NCBI GenBank assembly: GCA_964036195.1
Contig: OZ038456.1
Location: 2,232,001-2,296,000, forward strand
DNA: 64,000 nucleotides
Direction of reading: 5' to 3'
Source of the DNA: Sphaerolaimus hirsutus
Taxonomy: Eukaryota; Nematoda; Chromadorea; Monhysterida; Sphaerolaimidae
Shown: positions 31,569 to 46,500 of the stretch, piece by piece
How positions within the stretch are numbered: the stretch's first letter is position 1
How the letters are laid out: each line of letters opens with the position of its first letter
Made by a program: the position numbers and the translations under genes
The notes under the pieces: generated by a model
What the model saw: only the letters and a program-made list of their open reading frames with translations
Database searches by the model: none
What the model was told of the DNA's origin: nothing

Positions 31569-34500
31569 CTGATCCGAATCATATAAATAGTCAGTAGTTG
31601 TGTATTATATGAATTAGAGTTCAAACGGGATCAACTTTTTGGGATCGGTATTATTTTTTAATTTTCGGGATCGGGATTGGGGTCTCGGTATCGGGATCGG
31701 GATTTTGGACAAAATTCTCCTGCCGGTTTTTCCTCCTGCTCTAAAAACAAATTGGACGACAGAGAACTGGCATAAACGGACACTGAATGTCTCCGTTCAC
31801 GTTCCTCAGTGCAAACAAGTTAACAAGTTATGACAAATTTGGCAGATTTTTCCGGGCTCGGAATTAGGCTAATTTTATCGGGATCAGGATTGAGATTTTA
31901 AAATTTACGTGATAAGGATCGGGGGTTCGGGATCGGGACTAGGGTTGGCCGATGTTTTTTTTTAAACGTTTTTTTTTTTTAAAACATGACGTCCGAAATG
32001 TTTTTTTTTTTAAAAACATCGGCCAAAATTTTTAGTACTAAGCACTAGGTATTTTGCAAAATTTTTGCGCGCATGCGCGCAATTTCACACACAAATTGAC
32101 ATTGGTGGTTGTTTTCATTGGTTTTGTTGCATTTTTAGTATCAACATCCATTTCTATGTGCTACCATGGGTGAATAAGCCAACATATGTTGCTGTAATAT
32201 ATAATATTGAGGTAATGTGCTTCCATGTACCTCCACAGTGTGTAACTTCACTCCCAAAGTAACAACCTCCTTTTATAACCTTGTTTGATCACCATTCCGT
32301 GCCAAACTTTACCTGAAGTCACGAACATTCGACTATAAGGCGATATACGAACGATATGTCGACAAAAATGGATATTTTTGACACAAATCACCACTTATAA
32401 TGCTATCCCATGGCTCCACAGCCATTATATGGTCATATTTAACATCACAGAGTATTGCCAGTGTCTGATATACCTATATATGTTGACACTAGGTCATATC
32501 TGGGAGCTTTTTAAAAAAACGTTTTTTTTATTAAAAAACGTTGTTTTTTTAAAAAAACATCGAGTTAAAAAAAACGTTTTTTTTCCAACCCTAATCGGGA
32601 CTGCCAAATCCAGAAAATTATCGGGATTCGGGATCGGGATCCCGTTTCAACCCTCCCAATTACGAACACTCAAAGGCAGCGCGCCCAGCGCTCACCTGAC
32701 TGCACAGGGTGGCCTCCTCGTGGAACTTGCCCTTGACAAAGTCGCAGTACTCTTTGGACGCGATGCGGCACTGGCCGCGGATGCCGATGCAGCACGGCCG
32801 GCCCGTGATCATGCAGCTCATGTGCGGCAGCGTCGAGTTCACCACCGAGTGCGTGCACACCTGCGCCGCGCTCCGACCATATAGCCTACCAGGGAGCGGG
32901 GGCCGCTTGTTTACGGAGGCTGGCGAACGGGGGGGGGAGGCTCAGCCCCCCCCCCTAAAAAGTTTGCCTCAATGGTAACCAAATAGCGCCATGGCGCCAT
33001 TGGCGTTGGCGCTGGCGCCAAAAATAGCTAATATGTATGTAATTACACATACATATAGACATATGTAGTCTATAGTCTATAGTCTATATCAGAGGTCTCG
33101 AATGGGGGGGGGTTGGGGGGGTTACCCCCCCCCCCCAAACCGCCCAGCTATCTATCTATCCCGGAGGCCGCTCAGCTATCTATCTATCCCGGAGGCAAAA
33201 TTTTGGGCTACTACCCCCTAAACCCCCCCCCCCCCCCAAATCGCCCAGCTATCTACCTATCTGGAGCGATTTTTCAGAAACTATACCCTAATTTTCGCTC
33301 AAAATCGCTATTTTTCATACCTATATTTTCACCTCCAAAATCACTAGTTCATGCGTCTAACTGCCTATTTTCAGCTTTTTTAAGTACTACCGTATTTCCT
33401 CGAAATACCCCCCCCCCTCTCGAGACCACTATGAAACAATCACCCCCCCCCCTCGAAATACCCCCCCCCCCAAATTGAGTGTAAAGGGAACGTACATGAC
33501 AATAACTGTAGTTTGTGTTCAGTGTACTGCAGAACACACGTTAAAACAATGTCGGTGTCACGTTAGAACAGTGTACATACCATCTACATACTAATATTAG
33601 TCTACAGAACCTTATAAATGGCGGTTTTCGTTACATTTTTCGACGTCTGCGTACGTTTCAGACGACAATTTCGTACTTGGTTTTCAAAAATTTTCTTGTG
33701 AAACAATAACCCCCCCCCCTCGAAATACCCCCCCCCCTCTCGGGACCACTATGAAACAATCACCCCCCGGGGGGTATTTCGAGGAAATACGGTATATGCT
33801 CTTGTATCCTCATTTTGAACTATTTTACACCTACTTTTAGCGATTTTTCTCCCTTTTCCTCCTTCTATGCCCCGAAAAAGCCTATATATCGAACCACCAC
33901 GACCCCCCCCCCAAGAAAATTTTTCAGCATTCTATCCCTCCGGAGGAGCGATTTGCTATCTATCCAACCACTCGGAGGGTCAAAATTCAAGATACCCCTT
34001 GTCTATATGTAAATACACATAATACATATAGAGCGGAAACCACGCCATTCGTGTATTTTCGAGATTATCGAGGGTACAGGTACCGATTTGACGATAAGAA
34101 CCCTCTATGAAAGGACAATCGCGCTTGCGCGCAAAAGTATTTCAAAATAGCTCGAAAATTGGCACCAAATGTGGCATTTTTACCGAACCGACGGCACACC
34201 TCACAATGAAATCTACCACATTTCATCTGAATAAACAAACTGACATAAAAATTCTCATCACATCACATTGCTCCAACTTTTGGTTAATTTGGTGCACAAT
34301 TTTCTACGTAACCTTATTCATCAAAATATGGTATTATTCATTGTATGGCGTCCAGTCCGCTAAGTATAGCTTGGAATATTTTGAGGTTTGAAGGAGATGT
34401 GTCGAATATCTAGTACGGGGTATCTTGTATTTTGACCCTCCGGGGGTCAAACGTAGCAAATCGCCCCTCCGGAGGAACAGATAGCTTCAAAAAGAGATTT

Positions 34501-37500
34501 TGTGGGGGGAGGGGGGTTGGGGCTACTGGGGTTCAATATATAGGCTTTTTCAAGCTGTAGAAAGAAAAAAGGGTTGAGGGGGTGTTAAGAGGGGGCTACA
34601 CGGTGTTCTACCCAAGCCCCCATCAGGGTTGGGAATTTCAACATTTTCGGTTCCGGTTCTCGGTTCTAAAAAATTTCGGTTCGGTTCTCGGTTTCTCAAA
34701 ATGTTCGGTTCCGGTTCTCGGTTCCGGTTCGGGTATTTTTTTCGGTTACGGTTCTCGGTTCTCGGTTCCAAAAGTGTGCTCGGTCAACGGTTCGGTTCGG
34801 CTCCCCAACCCTAGCCCCCATAGCCCCCCCCCACACTCAGTAAAAGACAACCCACAGGCCACTTGGTCAAATCGTCGGGCCACTCGAAGGGGCTGATGCT
34901 GGCGGGGCGCTCGCACGCGTCCGGGTCCTGGCCGCACACCACGCCCGTGGTGCGCCCGTCCGCGTGCCGATCGAAAGTGGCGTGCGAGGCTATCAGACTG
35001 GGGCACCGGGTCGACTGAGAGGGGGGTGGGGGGTAGTTGGGGGTAGAGTGAATTGTGCGGTCGGTTTGGGTTTGGGGACTGGCATTTCCGATGGGTGGTC
35101 ACCAGGGTGTCGAAAAAATTGTACCGAAAACAGAAAAAATATCAATTGCAAGAAAACCAGAACTCTACGGAGATTTTTTTGCAATCGCCGGAAAAATAAA
35201 AAAACGGCAAAAAATGCCGACTAATTTGCAGAATTTGCACGGAAACGGAAAATAAACTTCACAAATTTCACCAGAAACGGAGTAAAAAAAAACGTGCGAA
35301 ATTTTTGCAGGAAAAACACAAAATATATCACCCACAATCAAAATACCACAACCAACCAAATACACAACCCACCTGGTAGCACCCGCTGCCATCATTGTAG
35401 ATGCAACAGGAGGTCTTATTCTCTCTGCGGCGCTCGTCGCCGATGAGCCGGTAGATGGACGGGTCGGTGCGCATGCACGGCGAGTACTTGGCCCCCAGCA
35501 GCACCAGGTCCGACTGCGGGGGGGGGGGGTGGGGAGTATGGCCCCACACGCACGCTAGTTGACATCGACACCAAATGTCAACTGGTGCCGATCCCGATTC
35601 AAAGATTGCGTTTGAGCGTCGTTCGTCCACTCGTCAGCGAGCTTTGAATCGGGACCGGCACCAGTTGACATTTGGTGCCGATGTCAACTAGCGTGGGCTT
35701 TATAGATGCGTCAACTAGGGCTTTATAGATGCGAGGCTAGTGCGAGCTCCATGTGTTGGGGCCAAAAATAAGGAAAATAGTGTGTGTTTTTTTTGGCTGT
35801 TTGTTTGTTTGTTTGTTTTTCGGCTTGTTGTGTAATTTTCGTTTTAAATAAGTAAAAATGATATTGATAATCAAATACTCATCTTCATGCCATAAAACTA
35901 CGAAAACGACGTCCAATTGCTTTTGCGGGTTTTTTTTAAAGCCAAGTGATTCAGCACCGAAATTTGGAGAGAGAAAGAGAAAAACTGATCTAGTTACCGG
36001 TAAGATATATAAAATAAAAGTTGACATTCTACATGTCATTTTACCGGACTTTTTCCACATTGCATGACATTTGACATTTTACAAGACATTTTACAGAGCC
36101 TGGAAGTGGCCCCATCCATGAAAAAAATTTTTATAAAAAGAACAACACCAATCACCCAAATCTCAACCCACATATCTAGGTCCCAGCCACAAATTATCCT
36201 GTTCATAATACGCAACTCGCAAAGTGTCCCTAGTGTGGTCTTCCACTTGGCCAACGTACTGTGTACGTCCAAAACCCACGGGTCCGATGCCGTATAAAAT
36301 CACTGCCAAAAGTGTCACCACGATTTGCACCGTGGTTACCCAGTAGGTGAAGAACGGCCTGCGGGGGGTAAAAGGGGTTTGGAAACGGTGATTTACCGTA
36401 TTTCATCGAAATGCCCCCGGGGGGTTGTTTATTTCGCCGGCAAATTTTGAGGGGGTGGGGGTTTATTCGAGGGGGGATTTTTCAAGGAGGGTATTATTTT
36501 TGTGACGGATCGTAGTAAAGAACAGGCTTTTGCATGTCCAAAACTGGAAAAAAATTTTACCAATCCGGATAGATTTTGACATATTTATCTACACAAATGT
36601 GTATCTGTGATGCAAATTGGCAGCAATAAATACGTCATGTACATATTTAGCATACATGATTTACATTATTACATACGGGACTATTTCGAGGGGGGGATAT
36701 TCAGTGGGGTATGAAAAACGATAAGAGCGAACTAGCCAGACAAACCTATAATCTTCGTAACTATCCAGCTGCCTCTTGGCCTGTTCTGACAGCTCTGACC
36801 GGCGCTTCAAATCTCGACCGAAAATTTTGCCCATTATTCCGGCGGCCGGCCCCCGTTTTGCATTAGCCGGAGAGCGCAGTGAGAGCTGAAATCGCGTGAA
36901 CATGATTAAATGGCGCAGATTCAAATGTGACACGATTAATTTGAATTTTTTGGAAAATTGCCAATTGTGGTCAAATCCAAGTTTAATTCGACGGCAAAAT
37001 GGAAAAATAGATCAACTATCGCAATTTTCAAAACATTGACATCACAAATAGGGGTCAAACGGGACCAGTTTTTCGGGCCGGGCCCGGGACCAGAAAGTTT
37101 TCGTATCGGGACCGGGACTGGCACATCGTACCGGGACTAGCATTTTTATCGTATCCGGACCGGGACCGGGACTGGGGTGTCGGGACCGGGAACGGGACCG
37201 CCTTAGTCCCGGAATTTTGCCGAACCATCTACCGGGAACGTGGTCCCGTTTGAACCCTAATCACAAACAAAAATATAAAAAACGCTGCACCCACCGTGCT
37301 CCACCACTGCGGCCAGGCACCCTCAGCGGCGGCAATTGGCACCTTGCCAGGAGCCACGGGCGCGGGCAGGCGTCTTTTGTGCTTGAGTCTGCGCACGCGG
37401 GGGCGGCCGGGCGGCGGCAGCGGCTGCACCAGGCGCGCTTGTCTGCGTTGATTTACATGTACATTGGGATTACTGTCACAGCTGGCACTGTAGTGGGGTT

Positions 37501-40500
37501 ATGGCAGGCGTTTTAGGGCCGGGTCGGCGCAAATATATCGTATGAAATGTCCAAAACCAAAAATTTGCTAGACACCCAGGATGAGTCAACGTTGAAGATA
37601 GGGATGGCAGGCAGGGACGTATCCAGGATTTTTGAGCGGGGGGGGCTGCTTGTTTACGGGGGCCGGCGAACGGGGGGGGCTCAGCCCCCCCCCCCTAAAA
37701 TTTTTCCCTATGTAGGGACGGAAAAGCGTTTTGGCGCTAGCGCCATACAAAGGCGCCATTCCATGGCGCTATTGGCGTTGGCGCCAGCGCCAGGAACCGC
37801 TTTATATGTATGTAAAATGCATACATATACAGCGAAAATCGTAAAAATGGGTTTTATTTCCGAGTATATTGGTTTGCAGGGGCCGATCCGCTGAAAATAC
37901 AATGCATTGGGACGAAATCGCGCGCTTGCGCGCAAATTTTTTAAGAAACATCGGAAAGTATATAGGAAAAGTTGCATTTTCGGGGACTTTTTGGGTCTCA
38001 CCCCGGGAAGGGGGGGGGCTGCAGCCCCCCCCCCGCCCCCCCCCTGGATACGTCCTTGATGGCAGGCGTTTTTTCACCCAACGAACATTTAACAAAAGGC
38101 GATATACATGTAACGAGTCGACATGGATATATTTGACAGAAATCACCACTTATAATGCCATCATATGGTTCCACAGACATTCTATGGCTATACTCCGGTT
38201 ACTTTACACCCTGCACGCGTGCTTCCCGCTGGAAGTGTGCCAACGATGGTTAGCGCGTGCGAGTTTCATAAAAAGATGACAAAATTGATTGTTGTTTTAA
38301 TGTTATTCATTTACATATTCACATCGATGAATTTTTTTCATCTTTTTACGGAAATTCGTAATTCGTAATTCGCATGAACAATCATTGGCACGCTTCCAAC
38401 ACGAGACATAAATCAGTGCGACGGCAGAGTATCATGTACGCCGAGTATATATCTAACATCACAAAGTACGGTGACTTGCATGACATACCTGTATACGTTG
38501 ACTCACAACCATATCACGGAACGTTTGCAGAAAAAAACAGTTTCATTTTTTCAAACGTTTTTTTTTAAATGTCGTTGAAAAAACAACGTCCTTCTCCATC
38601 CCCACTGGAAGAATCAAAACTGGCAACGTATTCAAATAGTGCGTAAGTAGCCCAACCTGTACGCGGTGGGCACGGACACGTGCTCGGGGGCGAGCCGCTT
38701 CTGCACGTGCTCCTCGTGTCTGCCGTGCGCGTGCCGCCGGTGCCGGTCGTGGACGGCCTCGCGTCTTTCCCTGCGGCGGCGCGGATTATGTTTGAACACA
38801 CTTGGATAAATAAGGGCTACACAGTGATTACGCTTTGCACGATTTAGGGTTTAGTGCTGCACAGGTGTCTCGAATGGGAATGGGGGTGGGGGGTTGGGGG
38901 TGGGGGTCTCCTAGGGGGGGGGGCTGGGGGAGGGGCTGCCTCCCCCCAAATCGGCCAGCTATCTATCTAACCCGGAGGCCGCTCAGCTATCTATCCCTGG
39001 CTACTACCCCCAAAGACCCCAAATCTATCCCTCCGGAGGCGCGATTTGTTATCTATCCAGCCCCCGCGAGCGCCAAAATCTTGGAGACCCCTGGTTAGGG
39101 GTTACCCACAAATGGTCACAATCTAAATATCCCAGAGGCCGCTCAGCTATCAATCTAACAAAATTTTGGCTACTACCCCCTGAACACCCCCCCCCCAATA
39201 GGCCAGCTATTTATCCAAACCCCCAGGAGGGGGGTCAAAATTCAAGACCCCCCATGTGCTGCAGCAACAAACATACTTTGGCAACTGGTGCGGGCGGGCG
39301 TCGTGATGTGGGGGGACCGGCGGCGCCATGTGGAAGTGCGCCTGTGCTAGAGGTGCGTTGTCCAACGGCCGCAATCCTGCGCCCAGTGAGGATCGCATGA
39401 CTGAAAGCGCGAATATTTGGGGGTACCAGGGGGTAGCCCTATTTTTAAACCTGTTTTTTGGGGGGAATCATTGGCACCGCGCACACTAGTTTTCACACGA
39501 AATTTCGAAAACACATAAATGAGCTTTGAACGTGTTTGAGTTTTCCACAATGAGTCATTTTTAATCTCTGTCAACTGTAGTTGACAGCGACCTCATTGTA
39601 GAAAACTCAAATGCGTTCGAAGCTGATTTGTGAGTTTTCGAAATTTCGTGTGAAAACTAGTGTGCGCAGGCACATTTCGGGAAAAAAACGAACGGACTAT
39701 TTTGCAACCATAGTGGAACCCATCTAGCACGGAAACCCGAATATAAATACCAGCGTGCAATATCATTTCCCAAAAAAAATCACCAAAAACACAACCCAAA
39801 AACCACGCAACTACAATAAATTACAAAAAATCACCTGATCCGACGCACCTGGCGGCATTCTACCTCCATCAGTCAAATCAGCGCTCGCAGGGGCGCCCAC
39901 GCGGTGCGGAGGGGGCGGCGGGGGTCGCGTGTCGAAAAACACGTCGTCCGCTAGGGAAAGTGGCGTTTCACTCGTGTAGGGGGAACGGCCCTGCGAGGGG
40001 AGAAGTTTGAACGAAGTTTTGTCAATTGGGAATGATGGTGCCGCAAACTGGATGTCAACTGGTTTCGGTGTCAGTCAACTTAATTGATTTTACCGTATTT
40101 CCTCGAAATACCCCCCCCCCCCTCAAAATGGGCACTTTGAATTTGTGGTCCGGGAAATGCATAACAGACGTTCAAAACACTTACTGTGTTACGTTAGAAC
40201 ATCGTTTATACCATCTACATCCTTATAAAAGGCTGTAAAAACTTATAAATGGAGTTTATTGTTGCATTTTTCACGTTTTTCTCTCAAAATTTTCACTCTG
40301 AAACAATAAACCCCCGGGGGGTAATTCGAGGAAATACGGTAGTTCAATTTAGGTCGCAGGACAATTTTCAAGTGCGCATGCGGCAATGTCGAAAAGGAAT
40401 CAATATTGTCATGTGAATTTGAACCCATCAACTAAAATCTTAATATCTTAATTAATCTCAATATCTTAATGAAAATCTTAAACCCAGTCGGCTAAGTTGA

Positions 40501-43500
40501 CATAGGGTTTTATCCATATACCTATGCACATGGCAATATTGATTCCTTTTGGACATTGCCGCGTGAGCACTTGAAAATTGTTGAGTGACATGAATTAAAC
40601 TAAAACCGAGTTGACACCGAAACCAGGTGACATCCAGTACGTGTGGTAGGGTTGGGAACCCGATCCCACCCGATACCCGACCCGAAATTTTTAGGACCCG
40701 ATACCCGAACCCGAAAATTTGGAAATTCCCAACACTAGCGTGTGGCGCCAGTGTTGCGAACTGACTTCGATATCAGATCGCGGTGAGGTATCCACATCTT
40801 GTTCGTAAACAAATGCTTCATCGGGATGGGCATCCCTGTCAAAAGGCTCCTCCTCTCTGAGGACATTTTCATCTTGCTCAGGGACGTACGCAGGATTTTT
40901 GAGCGGGGGGGGCGGATTGTATACGGAGCCCGGCGAACGGGGGGGGCGGCGCCCCCCCCCCCTAAATTTTGGCCCTATAGTAAGGAAATGGAGCCATGGC
41001 GCTGGCGCCATTTGTAGGCGCCAACGCCATGGCAGTATTGGCGCTGGCGTTGGCGCCAACGCCTACTTTATAGGTGTCTATTTATACCTATATTTCGTAC
41101 TGGAATCATGTTGGGTACGTTTCTCACGCTGTTAGATCCCGGAAAAAATACATAGTAATCATTGGGCGGGAATTTGCGCGCTCGCGCGCAAAAAATTTTT
41201 AGAAGTGCCTACTAAATCGCCTCAGAAAAGTGCCATTTCAGGCAAATTTTCATGTCCGGCCCGGGAACGGGGGGGGCGGCCGCCCCCCCCGCCCCCCCCC
41301 TGCGTACGTCCTTGATCTTGCCCTTCATCGTGTTCCAACGCGGCGTGCGAACCTGCGACAGAAAAACTTTTCACACCTTTTCAACCACTCCAAGATCGGC
41401 TACCCAACAAAATTTTTTTGGAAAAGTGCCAAATAATCATAAAAGGTTTTGTATGTGAATCGCATGTCAATAAAAGTAAACTGGAATGTCAAGTCAACAT
41501 TTAGTGTAAAAATGTGAACTGAAAATTGACACAACTTCCCGCCGCCAGCCACCCTGTGCGAGCACCTTACCACAAAAACCTCTCAACCTTTGCAAAACGA
41601 TCATCCGCCACAAAAAAAAACTTGGAAAAGTGCCAAAAGTAAATTTCTCGCTCTCACCAAGCCGGCTGAGGTCCTCTTCGCCCTCGGCGATGCGCTCGAG
41701 CGGCAGCTGGGAGTCGACGCCGGTGCGCGCCTGCGACGTGCTGCAAATCTCCGCTGCAATGTGTGAGGGGGGGGGGGGGTTCGTGGTTGCACACTGACAA
41801 ATGCAAATACAGTGGCAGTGTTTGAAGGAAAAATTGCGATGACAAAAACGCGTTTTTGAAAGTATAATATTTCAAGGAAAAAGTTCCATATTTGTGAGAA
41901 ATGATTCAGATAATTTGTGCTTGTCGCTTATTGTCATGTCATGGCGAACGTTATTGTCATTTTAAGAACGTTACTGCTGTCGCAGCTAGGGATGGTCGGT
42001 GTTTTTTCAAAGGTTTAAAAAAACTTGTTTTAAAAATAACAGTTTTTAATAAAAAACGGGTCAGTAAAAACGTTTTTCATTACAGCTGTTTTTCCAAGCT
42101 GCAGCTCCTCAGTCTATAACGCCTATAACTTAGCGACAAACACAGAATTTCGCATAGTTGACAAAATGTTGAAAAAATCTCAACACCGAAACCCACAAGG
42201 CCGATGCTTAGGCACTGGGGGCGGCGGCTCGCCTGACGTCGTCGGACCAAACACAAATTTCTGCTGCCCATAGATACCGTCGTCCCCAGCTATCATCGTC
42301 TCAAAACCTACATAAAACCAGCAGCCGTCCCACGCAAGTTCGGACAAACAAAAATCGACGCAAAAAACACACCGTCCACAATACTAGCGGGCGTGAAACT
42401 CCTCGAGCCAGTGCGGCCGCGTCGCAGCGACGGCACGGCGGGAACGAGATTGGGCGATTTGCTAGGTTGCTTGGATGAGCCGGTCCTGTGATTGAAACAC
42501 CACTAGTTGGAAACAACACTACACCGCCAAATGAGCCAACTCACAGTAGTTGACATCAAAATTCCTGTCAACTAAATTCAACTAAATTTTGGTTAAATTT
42601 GTGATTTCAACTTACCCATGTGAGAGAGCATAAATAGTTAATTTTATATCATGGCGTGACACTTAATTTTCATTGTTTCTGTTAAGTGTGATACTTTAAA
42701 AAAATTTTGTTAAGTTGACATTCAGTTGACACGAATTTACGATGTCAACTAGTATATGTGGGTCCATTCGTTCGCAACGGCCCCACACACACTAGTTGAC
42801 ATCGACACCAAATGTCAACTGGTCCCGGGCCCAATTCCAAAATTGCATTTGAACATCGTTCGTTAGCCCGTCAGCAAGCTTTCAATTGGGATGGGAACCA
42901 GTTGACATTTGGTGTCGATATCAACTAGTATATGTGGGCCCATTAGTTCACAATGCGAACCAAATCGTTCGCAATCAAAACCGACTTCTTCCACAAGGTG
43001 GTCAAACCGTCCCAGGCCATCTTGGCCACGCTGTCGCGCCGCTCCAGCGCCATGTTCGGCGCCAGCGACAGCGCCGTCTGCGAGCCGCTCATCGAACGAC
43101 CCAACGAGCGAGAAATGCCCTGAGATAATAAAAAAGTTAAATGCGGACTGGACACAAATTTTCTTAAATTGTGAGGGATTTGTAGATTCTTAATAGTAAC
43201 TTTCTCCTGCGAAGGGATAGATAGCTGAAAATATTTGGGGGTTGGGGGTAGAGACAGGGCTGTATCCAGGGGGGGGGGCTGCAGCCCCCCCCCTCCCGGG
43301 GCGAGACCAGAAAGTGACCGGAAAATTCGACTTTTTCAACGTCAGCGTAAAAAATTTGGCGCGCAAGCGCGCATTCTTACGGAAATACTGTATTATCATT
43401 CGATTTGCTCCATGTGGAAGCAAATCGTTTAAGTACACTCAATGTTGTGTTTTTGCTGTTTTGTATGTATATTTACATATATATACAGCATTCCATGGCG

Positions 43501-46500
43501 CTGATGCCAACGCCAATGGCGCCATGGCGTGGGGCCTACTAATGGCGCCAGCGCCATGGCGCCATTCCGCCACTATGAAGCTAAAAGGGGAGGGGGTAAG
43601 CAGCCCCCCCGCTCAAAAATCCTGGATACGTCCCTGGGTAGGGATGACCAAAAAATGTTTTTAACGACCCTGTTTAAAAAACGTTTTTCTCATTTACCTA
43701 AAACGTGTTTTTAATAAACAAAACGGTTTTTTAAGAGCTGCCAAATATGGTTGCAAGTTAAAAAATACCCAGTGCATATAGGGTTGGAAAAAAACGTTTT
43801 TTTTAACTCGATGTTTTTAAAAAAAAACAACGTTTTTTTTAATAAAAAACGTTTTAAAAAAAACATCGGCCAACCCTAAGTGCATAAGTAAAAAAAGTTT
43901 GGGTGATGTTTTAAAAAACAGTTTCGATGCTTCTGTTTTTTAAACATTCATTTAAAAGACGATTAAAAAACGCGGGCCATCCCTAGTTGGGGGTTGGGGG
44001 GGGGGTCGCAGGTAGGGTTCAAACGGGATCCCGATCCCGGATCCTGTGAAATTCCGGGATTTAGCAGTCCCGATCCCGATCCCGAAACTTTTCAAATCCC
44101 GATCCCGATCCCTAGAAACTCCAAAGTCCGGGATCCCGATCCCGGAAAAATGAGTGGAAATTATCAAAAGTGAAACAACGATGTTTTTGCATGCAAAAAT
44201 GTGAACGCAAACACCCAGCGTTCATTTTATGCCACGTTTCTGGCATCCAACAGTGTTTTTTGACCTTTATGAACAACTGTGGATGCCAAAACATTGGCCA
44301 AAATTGCTATCCCAAGACCCCAATCCCGATCCCGAAAAAATGCTAATCCCGATCCCGATCCCGTGACCCCAATCCCGGCCAATCCCGATCCCGATCCCGA
44401 AATCTCAAAAAACCAATCCCGATCCCGATCCCGAAAGGTCAATCCCGTTTGAACCCTAGTCGCAGGGTTCAATCACATACGCGATCAGGAACATGAACTA
44501 GCGATTTTGGAGGTGAAAATTCGTAAAAAAAGTTTTTTTTAAATTACCCATTTTGAGCAAAAATTGGGACACGATACAATAGGATCGTCAATTACGATCC
44601 AACGGGATCCAAAAACGGCAAAAACTTTCCCTTCAGTTCAATACCCGAAACCAAAACACCCAACCCACCTCCATTGTCTTAGTGCCGAGCACAGGGGCAG
44701 TTCCAGGCGTCACCGGGCGGCCGTCGGACATAAACGTGGAAAACGCGGCCGGCTGCGAGGACAAAGAAGTCATGGTGCCAGCGGAAGGCGGAGCCATGCG
44801 CATCTGCACCCCGTCGTACTGCAGGCTGTCGCTGTCGTCGTACAGATTGGCGACTGTGGTGTATTGGGGGGGGGGGGTTAGGCGGGAAAATTTCTTTTAA
44901 ACGACTATTTTTATTTTTATTTTAAATTTAATTTTAGACGAAATTTTAATTAAAATTTTAAACAAATTTTTTCGACTGTGTGTATAGAGGTGTGGCAGGC
45001 AGCGTGTCAATTTGTCGTAGGCAAAAATTTTCCACTTCCGTTTCGATTTTTCGGCTGCGTAATTTTTTCTGTTTCGGTTTGTGCTTTCCCGCAATTTTTT
45101 TTTCGCCTAAATTTTCACTTTTTCCGTCTTGTTCCATTTTCCAGCTCAATTTTCTGTTTTCCACCCAGGGCCGTATCCAGGGGGGGGGCGGGGGGGGGGG
45201 GCTGCAAAGCGCGCATTCTTCACCGGACATAAGATATTATCATCAGATTAGCTCCATGTAGGGTTCAAACGGGATCCCGATCCCAGATCCCGTGAAATTC
45301 CGGGATTTACCAGTCCCGATCCCGATCCCGAAACCCCAATCCCGATCCCGATCCCGAAATCTCAAAAATATCAATCCCGATCCCGATCCCGAAAGTTTTC
45401 AAATCCCGATCCCGATCCCGAGAAACTCCCAAGTCCGGGATCCCGATCCCGGAAAAATTAGTGGAAATTATAAAAAGTGAAATAATGACGTTTTTGCATG
45501 CAAAAAAGTGGATGCAAACCCCCAGCGTCAATTTTATGCCACTTTTCTGGCATCCAACAGTGTTTTGAGACCTTTATGAACAACTGTGAATGCCAAAAAA
45601 ATGGCCAAAATATCTATCCTTAGAACCCAATCCCGATCCCGGAAAAATGCCTATCCCAATCCCGATCCCGTGACCCCAATCCCGGCCAATCCCGATCCCG
45701 AAATCTCAAAAAACCAATCCCGATCCCGATCCCAAAACCCCAATCCCGATCCCGATCCCGATCCCGAAATCTCAAAAAGTGAATCCCGATCCCGATTAGG
45801 GTTGGCCGATGTTTTTTTTTAAACGTTTTTTAAAAAAAAAAAACGTTTTTTTTAAACAAAAAAACATGACGTCCGAAATGTTTTTTTTTAAAAAAAAACA
45901 TCGGCCGAAATTTTTAGTACTAAGCACTAGGTATTTTGCAAAATTTTTGCGCGCAAGCGCGCAATTTCACACACAAATTGACATTGGTGGTTGTTTTCAT
46001 TGGTTTTGTTGCATTTTTAGTATCAAAACATCCATTTCTATGTGCTACCATGGGTGAATAAGCCGACATATGTTGCTGTAATATATAATATTGAGGTAAT
46101 GTGCTTCCATGTACCTCCACAGTGTGTAACTTCACTCCCAAAGTAACAACCTCCTTTTATAACCTTGTTTGATCACCATTCCGTGCCAAACTTTACCTGA
46201 AGTCACGAACATTCGACTATAAGGCAATATACGAACGATATGTCGACGAAAAATGGATATTTTTGACACAAATCACCACTTATAATGCTATCCCATGGCT
46301 CCACAGCCATTATATGGTCATATTTAACATCACAGAGTATTGCCAGTGTCTGATATACCTATATATGTTGACACTAGGTCATATCTGGGAGCTTTTAAAA
46401 AAAAACGTTTTTTTTTTAAAAAAACATCGAGTTAAAAAAAAACGTTTTTTTTTCCAACCCTAATCCCGATCCCGAAAAGTCAATCCCGTTTGAACCCTAG

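Noticed and set aside
31124-31597. 157-codon + strand ORF
   Set aside because: Overlaps the iRhom exon 31568-31468 on the opposite strand and repeat sequence; no domain.
32378-32884. 168-codon + strand ORF
   Set aside because: Its right part is antisense to the iRhom exon 32860-32696 and its left part lies in a transposon; no homology in this frame.
33400-33480. Poly-C/poly-G runs as assembly artefacts
   Set aside because: They recur in the same positions of many independent element copies, so they are real parts of the repeats, though exact run lengths may be miscalled.
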